The notes under the pieces were generated by a model. It saw only the letters and a list, made by a program, of their open reading frames with translations. It searched no databases and had not been told where the DNA came from. Of a DNA stretch of 64,000 bases, positions 46,396 to 55,258 are shown piece by piece (the stretch's first letter is position 1; the number at the start of each line of letters is the position of its first letter). The position numbers and the translations under genes are program-made. Origin of the DNA: Hyphomicrobiales bacterium. GTDB taxonomy: Bacteria; Pseudomonadota; Alphaproteobacteria; Rhizobiales; Phreatobacteraceae. The stretch spans positions 186,001-250,000 of the forward strand of contig JAFKKV010000013.1 in NCBI GenBank assembly GCA_017304475.1, written 5' to 3'.

Positions 46396-46859
46396 CAGCC
46401 AACAGGCAGGCAGCATCGCCCCCCGACACCGATCCGGCATCGGTGAAAGGTTATGTTCTGGAAGACCAGATCGGCTTCCTGATCCGGCGCTCGCACCAGC
46501 GGGCCACCGCGATCTTCGATCAGGTCATGGCCGGTTTCGAGGTGACGCCGGTGCAATATGCGGCACTCGCCAAGCTGCATGATCTCGGCCCCACCTCGCA
46601 GAACGCGCTCGGCCGCCTGGTCGGCATCGACCCGGCGACCATGTTCGGGGTCGCAGGAAGGCTCGCCAAGCGCGGCCTGGTGACACCCTCGGTCGACCCC
46701 AATGACGCGCGTCTCGTCCTGCTCGAACTGACCGATGTCGGCCGCGAAACCGTCGAGGCGATGAAGGCGCGCGGCCTGGAGGTGACGGACAAGACCCTGG
46801 CGCCGCTCAGCCGCGACGAAGCCGAGACCCTGGTCCGGCTGCTGACCAAGCTCGGTTGA
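46392..46859 (+). CDS. MarR-family transcriptional regulator
   Basis: 155 residues with ATGA overlap to the Hnr-like gene. The winged helix (about 50-110) contains VTPVQYAALAKLHDLGPTSQ, then LGRLVGIDPATMFGVAGRLAKRG as recognition region, and the wing VDPNDARLVLLELTDVG. The N-terminal 25 residues are a variable extension. MarR proteins commonly repress catabolic genes for aromatic acids and are released by the substrate; NicR of Pseudomonas nicotinate degradation is of this family. It is the most natural candidate for the TCRTTCGTnnACGAATGA palindromes, though its own gene has no such site directly before it. Confidence 0.9.
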   Translation: MTANRQAASPPDTDPASVKGYVLEDQIGFLIRRSHQRATAIFDQVMAGFEVTPVQYAALAKLHDLGPTSQNALGRLVGIDPATMFGVAGRLAKRGLVTPSVDPNDARLVLLELTDVGRETVEAMKARGLEVTDKTLAPLSRDEAETLVRLLTKLG

Positions 46860-46863
46860 CGCC

Positions 46864-47730
46864 ATGTCGGACGGCCCCTCGGCGCAATGGCTGACCGGCG
46901 ACCGGCTGCACCTGCAGCACGGGCCGATCGACGTCGTGACCCGGGCCTGGGGCGCCCCGAGCGCGGTGCAACAGGCCTATGAGGCCGCGATTGCCCGCTT
47001 CCAGACCATCCTGCCGGAACTTGCCGGCGAGTTGACCGAGCTGCGCAAGCCGATGAGCGAGCGGCCGCTGGCCGAAACGCCGGTGGCCAGACGCATGCTG
47101 GCGGCCTGCCGGCCCCATGCCGGCAGCTTCCTGACCCCGATGGCGGCGGTGGCCGGCGCGGTTGCCGACGAGCTCATCGAGGTCATGACGGAGGCAGCCC
47201 CGCTCGATCGCGCCTTCGTCAATGACGGCGGCGACATCGCGATCTTCCTGACCGAGGGCGAGACCATGGAGGTGGCGCTCGCCGCCGATTTCTCGCGCGG
47301 CGCGATCCCGGCGCTGAACGGCCGCGTCACGCTCGGCTATGGCGACGGCATCGGCGGCATCGCGACCTCGGGCGCGCAGGGCCGGTCGTTTTCGCTCGGC
47401 ATCGCCGATTCGGTGACGGTGCTCGCCCGTGACGCGGCTTCCGCCGACGCCGCGGCGACCCTCATCGCCAATGCCGTCGACCTCGATCACCCCGCGATCC
47501 AGCGCCGGCCGGCGCATGACCTCGATCCCGACAGCGATCTCGGCGACCGGCTGGTGACGGTCGGCGTCGGCGACCTCAGCGCCGCCGACATCGCGCTCGC
47601 GCTCGACGCCGGCCGGGCCCGTGCCGACCAGTTGCGCAAGCGCGGACTGATCCGCGACGCCGCCCTTTGCCTGAAGGGTGAGACCATCACCCTCGGGCCG
47701 TTCACTCGCCTCAGGGAGTTGAGACCATGA
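46864..47730 (+). CDS. UPF0280 (ApbE-like) family protein
   Basis: 288 residues. NDGGDIAIFL (N120-D124 region) and GGIATSGAQGR followed by ADSVTVLARDAASADAAAT match UPF0280, a group related to ApbE flavin transferases. The H-x-x-DP-x-TG segment of true ApbE is missing between the ATSG and SVTV blocks, so FMN transfer is uncertain. The gene is 4 nt after the MarR stop and overlaps the AA_synth start by 4 nt. Conserved linkage with Hnr-like genes would suggest a role in cofactor insertion or in ring chemistry. Function unknown. Confidence 0.75.
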   Translation: MSDGPSAQWLTGDRLHLQHGPIDVVTRAWGAPSAVQQAYEAAIARFQTILPELAGELTELRKPMSERPLAETPVARRMLAACRPHAGSFLTPMAAVAGAVADELIEVMTEAAPLDRAFVNDGGDIAIFLTEGETMEVALAADFSRGAIPALNGRVTLGYGDGIGGIATSGAQGRSFSLGIADSVTVLARDAASADAAATLIANAVDLDHPAIQRRPAHDLDPDSDLGDRLVTVGVGDLSAADIALALDAGRARADQLRKRGLIRDAALCLKGETITLGPFTRLRELRP

Positions 47731-48308
47731 CTGTCAATGTCCGCAAGATCGTCGTCGGGGTCGAGGAGGTGCGCCATGACGGCGGGCCGAAACTCGACAA
47801 GCCGATCCTGAAAGGCTTCGTCGCCTGCGTGCTGAAGAACCCCTTTGCCGGCCGCTACGAGGCCGAGGTCACCGGCATGATGGAGGAGTTGAAGCCTCTG
47901 GGTCTCGAATGCTCGACCAAGCTGCTGGCGGCGCTGGGCGGCGACCCGAAGGCGATCGAAGCCTATGGCAAGGGCTCGATCGTCGGCGCCGACGGCGAGC
48001 TGGAGCATGGCGCGCTCTGGCATGTGCCGGGTGGCTATGCCATGCGCGAACTGCTCGGCCAGGCGCTCTCCATCGTGCCGTCCATGACCAAGATGGGCGC
48101 CATGGGCGCGATCCTCGACGTGCCGATCCACCACAAGGACGCGGCCTATGTGCGAAGCCATTTCGACGGCATCACCCTTTCGGTGGCCGACGCGCCGCGC
48201 GCCGACGAGATCCTGTTCGCCCTGGCCATGACCACCGGCGGCCGGCCGCACGCCCGGATGGGCGGGCTGACCCAGGACGCGATTGCCAAGTGGGACGGGT
48301 TGCGGTGA
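47727..48308 (+). CDS. AA_synth family protein (PF06684, formerly DUF1185)
   Basis: 193 residues. VRKIVVGVEEVRHDGGPKLD at the N-terminus, KNPFAGRYEAEV, ALGGDPKAIEAYGKGSIVG and HHKDAAYVRSHFD are conserved family blocks. Solved members have a Bacillus chorismate mutase-like fold, the fold also used in YjgF and ring-opening amidohydrolases such as cyanuric acid hydrolase. The family is usually found in catabolic operons with ABC importers and is of unknown reaction. Here it could open or isomerise a ring intermediate; that is speculation. Overlaps both neighbours by 4 nt. Confidence 0.8.
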   Translation: MTVNVRKIVVGVEEVRHDGGPKLDKPILKGFVACVLKNPFAGRYEAEVTGMMEELKPLGLECSTKLLAALGGDPKAIEAYGKGSIVGADGELEHGALWHVPGGYAMRELLGQALSIVPSMTKMGAMGAILDVPIHHKDAAYVRSHFDGITLSVADAPRADEILFALAMTTGGRPHARMGGLTQDAIAKWDGLR

Positions 48309-48775
48309 AGGCGAGCGGCGTAGGCATCGCCCTCGAAACGCCGCTGCAGCCCGAGATCTTGGCGCTGATCGACGCCTCCGACGCCTTTGCCGCCTCGCTT
48401 TACGCGGCCGAGCATCGCCACGCCGTCGGCGTCGAGCGGCTCACCGCCGACGATGCCCGTTTTCTCGTGGCGCGCCGCGGCGGCCGTGCGCTCGGCTGCG
48501 TCGGCCTGGTGGTCGACGGCGCCCAGGCGGAGATCAAGCGGATGTTCGTTCATGATGACGCCCGCGGCCTCGGCATCGGCGGCCTTCTCATGACATCAAT
48601 CGAAAACCTGGCGCGAAGCGAAGGCGTCAGGCTGGTTCAGCTCGAGACCGGTCCGCGCAACGACGCCGCCCTGAAACTCTATGCGAAACAGGGATACAGG
48701 CCATGCGGACCCTTCGGCTCCTATAGACCAAGCCCCGGCAGCGTCTTTATGGAGAAGACCCTGACGCCGGAGTGA
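48305..48775 (+). CDS. GNAT-family N-acetyltransferase
   Basis: 156 residues from a GTG that overlaps the AA_synth stop (GTGA). Motif A RGLGIGGLLM has R87, G88, G90 and G92 for acetyl-CoA pyrophosphate binding; motif B follows in RLVQLETGPRNDAALKLYAKQGY. Single-domain acyltransferase of unknown acceptor. Its place inside the operon suggests detoxification of an amine intermediate or reuse of it, but GNATs are frequent hitchhikers. The open frame further upstream (from 47909) is a shadow of the AA_synth gene. Confidence 0.8.
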   Translation: MKASGVGIALETPLQPEILALIDASDAFAASLYAAEHRHAVGVERLTADDARFLVARRGGRALGCVGLVVDGAQAEIKRMFVHDDARGLGIGGLLMTSIENLARSEGVRLVQLETGPRNDAALKLYAKQGYRPCGPFGSYRPSPGSVFMEKTLTPE

Positions 48776-48781
48776 CCACCC

Positions 48782-49915
48782 ATGCCGACCGCCTCGCAAA
48801 CCGATCTCTCCGGTCTGCTCGTCATTTCCGTCGAACAGGCGGTGGCCGCCCCCTATGCGGCCAGCCGGCTTGCCGATGCCGGCGCGCGGGTCATCAAGAT
48901 CGAGCGCGAGGAGGGTGATTTCGCCCGTCGCTACGACCGCGCGGTCGATGGCGAAAGCGCCTATTTCGTCTGGCTGAACCGGGGCAAGGAATCGGTCGTC
49001 ATGGACCTGAAGGACGAAGCCGATCAGGCCGTCCTCGCCAAGATGATCGCCAAGGCCGACGTGTTCATCCAGAACCTCGCGCCCGGCGCGCTCAACCGCC
49101 TCGGCTTCGACCCGGAGACGCTGCGCCGGCAATATCCGCGGCTGATCACCTGTTCGATCTCGGGATATGGCGAGGAAGGACCGTGGAAGGACCTGAAGGC
49201 CTATGACCTGCTGGTCCAGGCGGAAGCCGGGCTCGCCGAGGTCACCGGCGACGGCGAATCGCGCGCCCGTGTCGGTGTCTCCGTCTGCGACGTTGCCGCC
49301 GGCATGACCGCCTTCCAGGCGATCCTGCAGGCCTTGATCGGCCGTTCCATCACCGGTGAGGGCCGGCACATCGCGGTGTCGCTGTTCCATGCGCTCGCCG
49401 ACTGGATGAACGTTCCCTATCTGCAATATGCCTATGGCGGCATCTATCCGCCGCGTTCGGGCCTCAACCACCCGACGATCGCGCCCTATGGCGCCTACCC
49501 TTGCGGTGACGGCAAGCCGATCCTGTTCTCGATCCAGAACGAGCGCGAATGGGCTTCGCTCTGCGCCGAGGTGCTGGGTGATGCATCGATCGCGAGCGAT
49601 GCCCGCTTCATCGACAATGTCACCCGGGTGAAGAACCGCGCCGAGCTCGATCGGATCATCGTCCGGGCCTTTGCCGATGCACCGCGCGAGACGATCGCCG
49701 AACGGCTGGAAGCCGCCAAGATCGCCTATGGCCGGGTTTCCTCGCTCGACGACCTGCGCAATCACCCGCAGAACCGCCATATCGAGGTCGACACGCCGGC
49801 CGGCCGCAAGCGCATGCTGGCGCCCGGCGCGCTGCATGACGGCGAGATACCGCAATTCGGGCCGGTGCCGGCGCTCGGTGCCCATACCGACCGGCTGAAG
49901 AAGGAATTCGGCTGA
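48782..49915 (+). CDS. CaiB/BaiF family CoA-transferase (class III)
   Basis: 377 residues. Blocks AAPYAASRLADAGARVIKIE, YFVWLNRGKESVVMDLK, and LITCSISGYGEEGPW with the catalytic aspartate expected at D142 (KAYDLLVQAEAGL), then HPTIAPYGAYP, are typical of CoA-transferase family III. It moves CoA between carboxylic acids without ATP; succinyl-CoA:glutarate CoA-transferase belongs to this family. In this locus it would activate the diacid produced after ring opening, such as glutarate. Last gene of the Hnr-like operon (6 nt after GNAT). No acyl-CoA dehydrogenase follows, so downstream beta-oxidation genes are elsewhere. Confidence 0.88.
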   Translation: MPTASQTDLSGLLVISVEQAVAAPYAASRLADAGARVIKIEREEGDFARRYDRAVDGESAYFVWLNRGKESVVMDLKDEADQAVLAKMIAKADVFIQNLAPGALNRLGFDPETLRRQYPRLITCSISGYGEEGPWKDLKAYDLLVQAEAGLAEVTGDGESRARVGVSVCDVAAGMTAFQAILQALIGRSITGEGRHIAVSLFHALADWMNVPYLQYAYGGIYPPRSGLNHPTIAPYGAYPCGDGKPILFSIQNEREWASLCAEVLGDASIASDARFIDNVTRVKNRAELDRIIVRAFADAPRETIAERLEAAKIAYGRVSSLDDLRNHPQNRHIEVDTPAGRKRMLAPGALHDGEIPQFGPVPALGAHTDRLKKEFG

Positions 49916-50072
49916 ACCGCCCGCAGGAGAGCCACCGCTCCCGGCGCGGGCCGCAACGCGGCGCGCCATGCCGAGCGCCCCGGACGAAGTCGCACGCGTT
50001 CACCCAGCCAGCGTAATGCCCGCGCAACGGGACCATGCGCCTGATCCCCGACACGAACCACCGGGATCGAAA

Positions 50073-50453
50073 ATGCGCATCAAAGCACACCACGCCGTTT
50101 CCGCGCTGTCGCTGCTGGCCACGATGGCGCTCTCCGCCTGCGCGTCGGACACCATGAAGACCTATGTCGGAACACCGGTCGAATCCGTCATCATCGACTA
50201 CGGTCCACCGACGGCCGTGGTCGATCTCGGGCCCGGTGAGCGCGCCTACCAATGGCGCAAGATATCGACAAATGTCGTAGCCGGCTCACGCCACACGGAA
50301 ATCCGGGACACCAGAGGCGGCGTCCGGTACGAGACGCGGGAAACGCCCGACTATGTCAATCGGCAAGAGTGTTTCTACACGTTCTTTGCCCGATTGACCG
50401 AGCGCGGCTGGTCGGTCACCGGCTTCCGCAGCCCCACCCTGGAATGCGAATAG
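50073..50453 (+). CDS. Small lipoprotein of unknown function
   Basis: 126 residues. A lipoprotein signal with lipobox LSAC at residues 20-23 (C23 lipidated). The mature domain begins DTMKTYVGTPVESVIIDYGPP, followed by a YQWRKISTNVV segment, resembling the small outer-membrane-assembly-like domain seen in many alphaproteobacterial lipoproteins (G.P...V....YG.P..V pattern). Two cysteines near the end (CFYTF and LECE) may pair. ATG 50073 chosen because the signal begins there; the frame from 49968 has no signal. Likely an envelope protein, precise role unknown. Confidence 0.75.
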   Translation: MRIKAHHAVSALSLLATMALSACASDTMKTYVGTPVESVIIDYGPPTAVVDLGPGERAYQWRKISTNVVAGSRHTEIRDTRGGVRYETRETPDYVNRQECFYTFFARLTERGWSVTGFRSPTLECE

Positions 50454-50469
50454 CCGATGCCGAACCGCC

Positions 50470-51180
50470 TCAGCTGACGGCAACCGCCTCCCAGCCCGCG
50501 GTCGAGCGGGTGAACAGGATCGGCGTGGCATTGCGGCGCAGCTCGACATTCAGATCGACACCGGTCAGCGCCGCCAGCACCAGCAGCAAGCCGCCATGGG
50601 AGACCAGCATCAGGTCGCCATCCGCGTTGTCCTCCTGGGACAGCCAGCGTGACAGGCAATTGCCGCTGCGGTGGACGAAGGCGGCGAGCGTCTCGCAGGC
50701 CGGCGGATCGTCGCGCCAGTCCATGCGGCCGACCGTCGTGCCGACCAAGCCGAGAAAATAGCGCTCGGCAAGGCCGCCATCCGGCTCGGGCGTCAGGCCG
50801 CGGCCGTCGGTGACGATCGCGGCCGTGCGCCATGCGCGCATCATCGGGCTCGCCGCCACATGGGCGATCGAGGCGAGCGCCAGGCGGTCGGCGGCCTCCG
50901 CCGCCTGGGCCTCGCCCGCGGCATTCAGCGGCACGTCGGCCGCCTGATAAATGCCCTTGCGATTGCCCTCGGTCTCGCCGTGGCGCAGGAAGATGAAGCG
51001 GGTCAGCCGTGGGCGAAACGGGATGGTGCGCGTCAGATCCTGGATCGCTTCGTAACCGAGCGTCGGGGCGACTTGGGTCGGGGTGCCTGCGGCCAAGGCT
51101 CTGCTCCAGGTTTTCGGCTGTGCTTGCGGATTTTGCGCTGCAATGACCGAGTGTGACGGAAGAGTCAAAGGGGCCGCCAT
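50470..51180 (-). CDS. Histidine phosphatase superfamily protein (phosphoglycerate mutase-like)
   Basis: 236 residues from the ATG at 51180. The catalytic RHG is at R66-G68 (FIFLRHGETEGN), a second arginine lies in ASPMMRAWRTA, and the second histidine in LMLVSHGGLL. These residues form the phosphohistidine active site. Family members include phosphatases of sugar phosphates, cobalamin precursors and proteins; the substrate is not evident. The first 60 residues look non-conserved, so the true start could lie further in, and in-frame upstream ATGs (51213, 51225) are also possible. Convergent with the lipoprotein gene. Confidence 0.8.
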   Translation of the reverse strand: MAAPLTLPSHSVIAAQNPQAQPKTWSRALAAGTPTQVAPTLGYEAIQDLTRTIPFRPRLTRFIFLRHGETEGNRKGIYQAADVPLNAAGEAQAAEAADRLALASIAHVAASPMMRAWRTAAIVTDGRGLTPEPDGGLAERYFLGLVGTTVGRMDWRDDPPACETLAAFVHRSGNCLSRWLSQEDNADGDLMLVSHGGLLLVLAALTGVDLNVELRRNATPILFTRSTAGWEAVAVS

Positions 51181-51241
51181 GCAATCATATCCCGCGAAGC
51201 TGCCTCTCGCCATGATCGCGCGCATCGGCTAGCAAGGCGCC

Positions 51242-52243
51242 ATGAGCACTGCCCCTGCCCGCCCCTCGGTTCGTGAGCGCGTCCGGCCCGTCGATGCCGG
51301 AGAACCGGTTCTTGCCGCCCATTTCCTCGGCGAGACCGCCGTGCTGGCGCTGGTCTCCGGCGAGATCGTGCTGGCCGGCGAGACCGACCGGCGCGAGAGC
51401 CTGCATGACGGCGGCATCCTGGACAGCGCCGCGGATGGTACGACGCTCGTCACCGGCGGCGACGACGGCAAGGTGGTCCGTTTCGCGCTGAAGACCGGTG
51501 CCGCGACGGTGCATGACAGCGGCGGCACCTGGATCGACCGGGTCGCGCTCGGCCCGAACGGCGCCATGGCCTGGAGTGCCGGCCGCAAGGCCTTCGCGAC
51601 CCAGGGCAAGGGCGAGCCCAAGGCCTTGAACCTCGTCTCCGCCGCTGGCGGGCTGGCCTTCTTTCCCAAGGGATTCCGGCTGGCCGTCGCCCATTATGGT
51701 GGGGTCAGCCTCTGGTATCCGAATAGCGAGGCGACACCGGCCACGCTGACCTGGAAGGGCTCGCATCTCGGCGTCACGATCAGCCCGGACCAGCGCTTCG
51801 TGGTCACCACCATGCAGGAACCGCAACTGCATGGCTGGCGGATCGAAGACGGCCAGCACATGCGCATGTCCGGCTATCCCGGCAAGGTGAAGTCGTTTTC
51901 CTGGACGACCGGCGCGAAATTCCTGGCGACCGCGGGCGCGACCGAGGCCATCCTCTGGCCGTTCAGCGGCAAGAACGGCCCGATGGGCGTCAATCCGACC
52001 ATGGTCGCGCCGTCGGCCAAGGCCGGCGTGCGGGTGACCACGGTCGCCGGCCATCCCGGCGCCGCGGTGGTGGCGGTCGGTTTCGCCGACGGGCTGATCC
52101 TGCTCGCGCGGATCGACGACGGTGCCGAGATCCTGTTGCGCGAACCGGACGGCGACCCGGTCACCGCCATTGCCTGGCGCGCCGACGGCAAGGCCGTCGT
52201 GTTCGGCACCGAAGCCGGCAAGGCCGGCCTCGCGACGCTTTAG
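51242..52243 (+). CDS. WD40-repeat protein
   Basis: 333 residues of repeated beta-blades, with patterns such as LVTGGDDGKVVRFAL, LAVAHYGGVSLWYP, KFLATAGATEAILWPF and AVGFADGLILLARI, forming a seven-bladed propeller. No signal peptide or other domain, so it is cytoplasmic. WD40 proteins of this compact form are widespread in alphaproteobacteria without known role; scaffold function is the usual assumption. Divergent from the histidine phosphatase gene (61 nt) and convergent with the DUF2339 gene. Confidence 0.8.
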   Translation: MSTAPARPSVRERVRPVDAGEPVLAAHFLGETAVLALVSGEIVLAGETDRRESLHDGGILDSAADGTTLVTGGDDGKVVRFALKTGAATVHDSGGTWIDRVALGPNGAMAWSAGRKAFATQGKGEPKALNLVSAAGGLAFFPKGFRLAVAHYGGVSLWYPNSEATPATLTWKGSHLGVTISPDQRFVVTTMQEPQLHGWRIEDGQHMRMSGYPGKVKSFSWTTGAKFLATAGATEAILWPFSGKNGPMGVNPTMVAPSAKAGVRVTTVAGHPGAAVVAVGFADGLILLARIDDGAEILLREPDGDPVTAIAWRADGKAVVFGTEAGKAGLATL

Positions 52244-52272
52244 GACGCTCGCGCGCCGCGCGGGCTTCCGGC

Positions 52273-55110
52273 TCAGGCGCCGCGCGGGCTCTGGTCCTCC
52301 GCCGGCGGCGGCGCGACGGGTGGCGTGACCACCGGCGGCCGCGCCTGGGCAATGCCCAGCACCCGCTGATAGATGCGCCCGACCAGCAGCAGCACCAGGC
52401 CGAGGCCGATGAAGGACAGCGCGCGCCAGAGGCCCGTCAGGCCGGCCATGTCGAGCAGGAACACCTTCAGCACGGTCAGCGCGACCAGCGCCGCGGAGGC
52501 CAGCCTGAGCATGCGGCTGCCGAGGGCCGCGCCGGCGCCGAGCAATGCGATGCCAAGCGCCAGCCACGCCGCCGAATAGGCGTAGAGTTCGCCGTTGGAG
52601 ATCTCGCCGTCGGTCAGGATGGTGCCGCGGAACAGCGCGCCGATGGTCGTATTGAGCCAGACGAAGACCATCCCGAGCGCCATCAGCGCCATGACGCGCG
52701 CCTCGGTGTCGCGGCCGGCGCGGCGCTCGAACAGCGCCGCCAGGATCGCCAGGACCGCGCCGCCGCCATAACCGAGCAGCGCCCAGTTGAACACCGGGTG
52801 GGTGCCGATCGGCTGGCCGGTCAGCCAAGGGTTCATGACGAAGCCCATGGTCACCACGATCCAGGCCCAGGAGCCGTAGCGGACGATCAGCAGGGCATTC
52901 TGCCAGAGCGCGCCCTGGCGCACCGCGGCGAGCCGCGACAGGCCGAGACCGAAGGCCAGCATGGTGACGGTGTGGGTGCAGGCTTCGCCAAATCCCATGC
53001 CGCGGGTGAACAGGCGCCGGCCATAGGCGCCGAAGGCATGGCGCACCTCGACAATGACCAGGAGAGCGGTAAACACCATGGCGAGCGCCTCGAGAATCCT
53101 GACCGGCGTATCCTCGCCGCGCCGGTGGCGCAGCAGGACCGCGGCCAGCGCGGCGCTCACGGCCGGCACGCCATAACCGGGCAGCAGCCAGTTCAGGATG
53201 ACGGTCTGGCCGACATCGCCGCTATTGATGGCGGGATCCCAGACGAGACGCGCCAGCACGCCGAGCGCGGTCAAGGCCGCCACCCAGCGCAGCGCCGGCA
53301 GAGGCCGCAACGTATAGACCCAGGCGATGCCGGCGATCAGCGCGCCCAGCGCGAGCGTCAGCCACGCCTTTTCCAGAAGCAGGGTCAAAGCGAAGGCGAG
53401 CGCCGCCAATGCGCCGATGGCATAGATGGCCGAAGCGCTGGCAAGCCCCGGGCGGCGGCCCGAGCGCAGCCGGTGCGCGGCTTCGGTGACGGCCCCGAAG
53501 CTCGCCGCGAGAACCATGGCCAGCGCCGCGAAGCGCGGCGAGATGATGAAGCCCTCGACCTTGCCATAGACGATGGCGAGCAGGGCGAGCGGCATGACCA
53601 CCGAGGTGGTGGCCAGGATCAGCACGGTGCGCGCTTCGGCCTGGCGGCGATAAACCGCCAGCACAGCCGGACCGATGCCGTAGAGTAGCGCGAAGCCGAG
53701 CCCGGCCCAGACGATGCGCGAGAGCACGGCCGGCAAGGGATCGGGAATGGCGAGCGCATCCAGATTGAGCGTGGGCCTGAGGCCGGCCACCCAAGCGAGC
53801 ATGACGAGAAGCGTGAACAGCCCGGCGCCGGGAATGGCCGGCGCGACGGAGGGCGCGCGCCAGACCAGCGCCATGATCGCCATGACCAGCACCGCGAAGA
53901 CCAGGAGCGCGAAAGTCTCCTGGCGGGCGTCGAGCACGGCGATTGCGGCCAGGAAGGTGAAGGCAATGAGGACCGCGCTGGCGAGCGGCGCGAGGCCGCG
54001 ATCGCGCGGTGCGGCGAAACGGATGCCGGGCACCAGGAACAGGGCCGCGGCGAGCAGGCCGGCCGCCGCCTGAACCAGGGTGGCGGTCGAGCCGCCGCTG
54101 CCGCCGATCAGCACGAGGCCGCCAAGACCGACCGAGGTGGCGGTCGCCGCGATCGTCAGCCAGGCCCAGCCACGAATCCAGGCGAGCGTGAAACAGGCGG
54201 CCGTGATGACCGCGGCATAGAGCGGAAAGACATAGGGGCTCGGATTGTCGCTCGCGACCAGGAACGGCGCGGCGAAGGCCGCGACGAGGCCGATGCCGCC
54301 GAGCAGAGGCCCATGCAGGCCGGCGAGCACCAGCGCGCCTATGCCGACCGCGCCGAGCAGGATGAAGGCCGTCGCCGGACCGATGAAGTCATAGAGCCCA
54401 TGGGCGGCATAGATGGTGCCGAAGGCGGCAACCACGCCGGCCCCGGTGATCGCCGAGGGGATGTCGGCGACGGGCAAGGTCGGCAGGCCCTTGTCGGTCC
54501 GCCGCAGCCATTCGCCGCCGGCGAGCAGCGCCATGGAAAACAATACACCGAGCGCGATGCGCATGCCGGGCCCGACCAGGCCCTGCTCGATCGAATAACG
54601 CACCAGGAAGATGCCGCCGAGGCCAAGCGCCAGGGCGCCGACCCAGACCGCCCAGCGCGATCCGATGGTTTCCTCGAAACCGCCCAGATTGGCCGGCGGC
54701 GCAGGCGGAGCCGGCGGCGCGTCGATCGGATCGATTGGCGCGAGCGGCTCGGCGCTGGTAAGCGCCGGCACGGTGCCACGGGCAGGCCGTGCGTCATCGG
54801 TGGGCGGCAGGCCGGCGACGGGTTCGGCCGCGGCTTCTGGCGATGGCTCGGCCACGGGCGCCTCGGCCGCTGGTGGCGTCTCGGCCAGAGCGGCGCGCGC
54901 CTGCTCCGCCGTGATCGGCCGCGCAACCGCAGCCCCCGCGAGCATGGCCTCTCGCATCAGGCGGAGTTCGGCCTCGACCTCGGCCAGCCGCGTCTCGGCC
55001 CCCCGGAAGCGCCGCTGCAGGTCACCGGATCGGACGAAACCGATGATCGCCAGGATCGGAATGACCAGGACGAGACCCAGGCCCGCGAGCACAGCAAGGA
55101 CGATTTCCAT
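52273..55110 (-). CDS. DUF2339 large polytopic membrane protein
   Basis: 945 residues. One N-terminal span (about 2-26) is followed by a short coiled-coil (SGDLQRRFRGAETRLAEVEAEL), then a Pro/Ala-rich linker to about residue 135. After that come more than twenty closely spaced hydrophobic helices up to the end. The helix block contains repeated aromatic-small patterns characteristic of DUF2339 (for example GSRWAVWVGALALGLGGIFL). The cytoplasmic tail is short and Pro-rich. Function unknown; sometimes linked to envelope integrity. Own promoter region likely in the 148 nt upstream; nothing distinct seen there. Confidence 0.88.
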   Translation of the reverse strand: MEIVLAVLAGLGLVLVIPILAIIGFVRSGDLQRRFRGAETRLAEVEAELRLMREAMLAGAAVARPITAEQARAALAETPPAAEAPVAEPSPEAAAEPVAGLPPTDDARPARGTVPALTSAEPLAPIDPIDAPPAPPAPPANLGGFEETIGSRWAVWVGALALGLGGIFLVRYSIEQGLVGPGMRIALGVLFSMALLAGGEWLRRTDKGLPTLPVADIPSAITGAGVVAAFGTIYAAHGLYDFIGPATAFILLGAVGIGALVLAGLHGPLLGGIGLVAAFAAPFLVASDNPSPYVFPLYAAVITAACFTLAWIRGWAWLTIAATATSVGLGGLVLIGGSGGSTATLVQAAAGLLAAALFLVPGIRFAAPRDRGLAPLASAVLIAFTFLAAIAVLDARQETFALLVFAVLVMAIMALVWRAPSVAPAIPGAGLFTLLVMLAWVAGLRPTLNLDALAIPDPLPAVLSRIVWAGLGFALLYGIGPAVLAVYRRQAEARTVLILATTSVVMPLALLAIVYGKVEGFIISPRFAALAMVLAASFGAVTEAAHRLRSGRRPGLASASAIYAIGALAALAFALTLLLEKAWLTLALGALIAGIAWVYTLRPLPALRWVAALTALGVLARLVWDPAINSGDVGQTVILNWLLPGYGVPAVSAALAAVLLRHRRGEDTPVRILEALAMVFTALLVIVEVRHAFGAYGRRLFTRGMGFGEACTHTVTMLAFGLGLSRLAAVRQGALWQNALLIVRYGSWAWIVVTMGFVMNPWLTGQPIGTHPVFNWALLGYGGGAVLAILAALFERRAGRDTEARVMALMALGMVFVWLNTTIGALFRGTILTDGEISNGELYAYSAAWLALGIALLGAGAALGSRMLRLASAALVALTVLKVFLLDMAGLTGLWRALSFIGLGLVLLLVGRIYQRVLGIAQARPPVVTPPVAPPPAEDQSPRGA

Positions 55111-55258
55111 CTCGACAGGGTCTCCGGCAGCCGATTCGGCACATTAGCACCGTCGCTGCGGTGCGTTCGACACCGTACAAGCGCCGCCAAGGTTTCAGGC
55201 CGATGGCGCGCGGCCGATGGATGTTTCGCGGAGCCGGCTCTGCGCGGCGCCTTATCGG

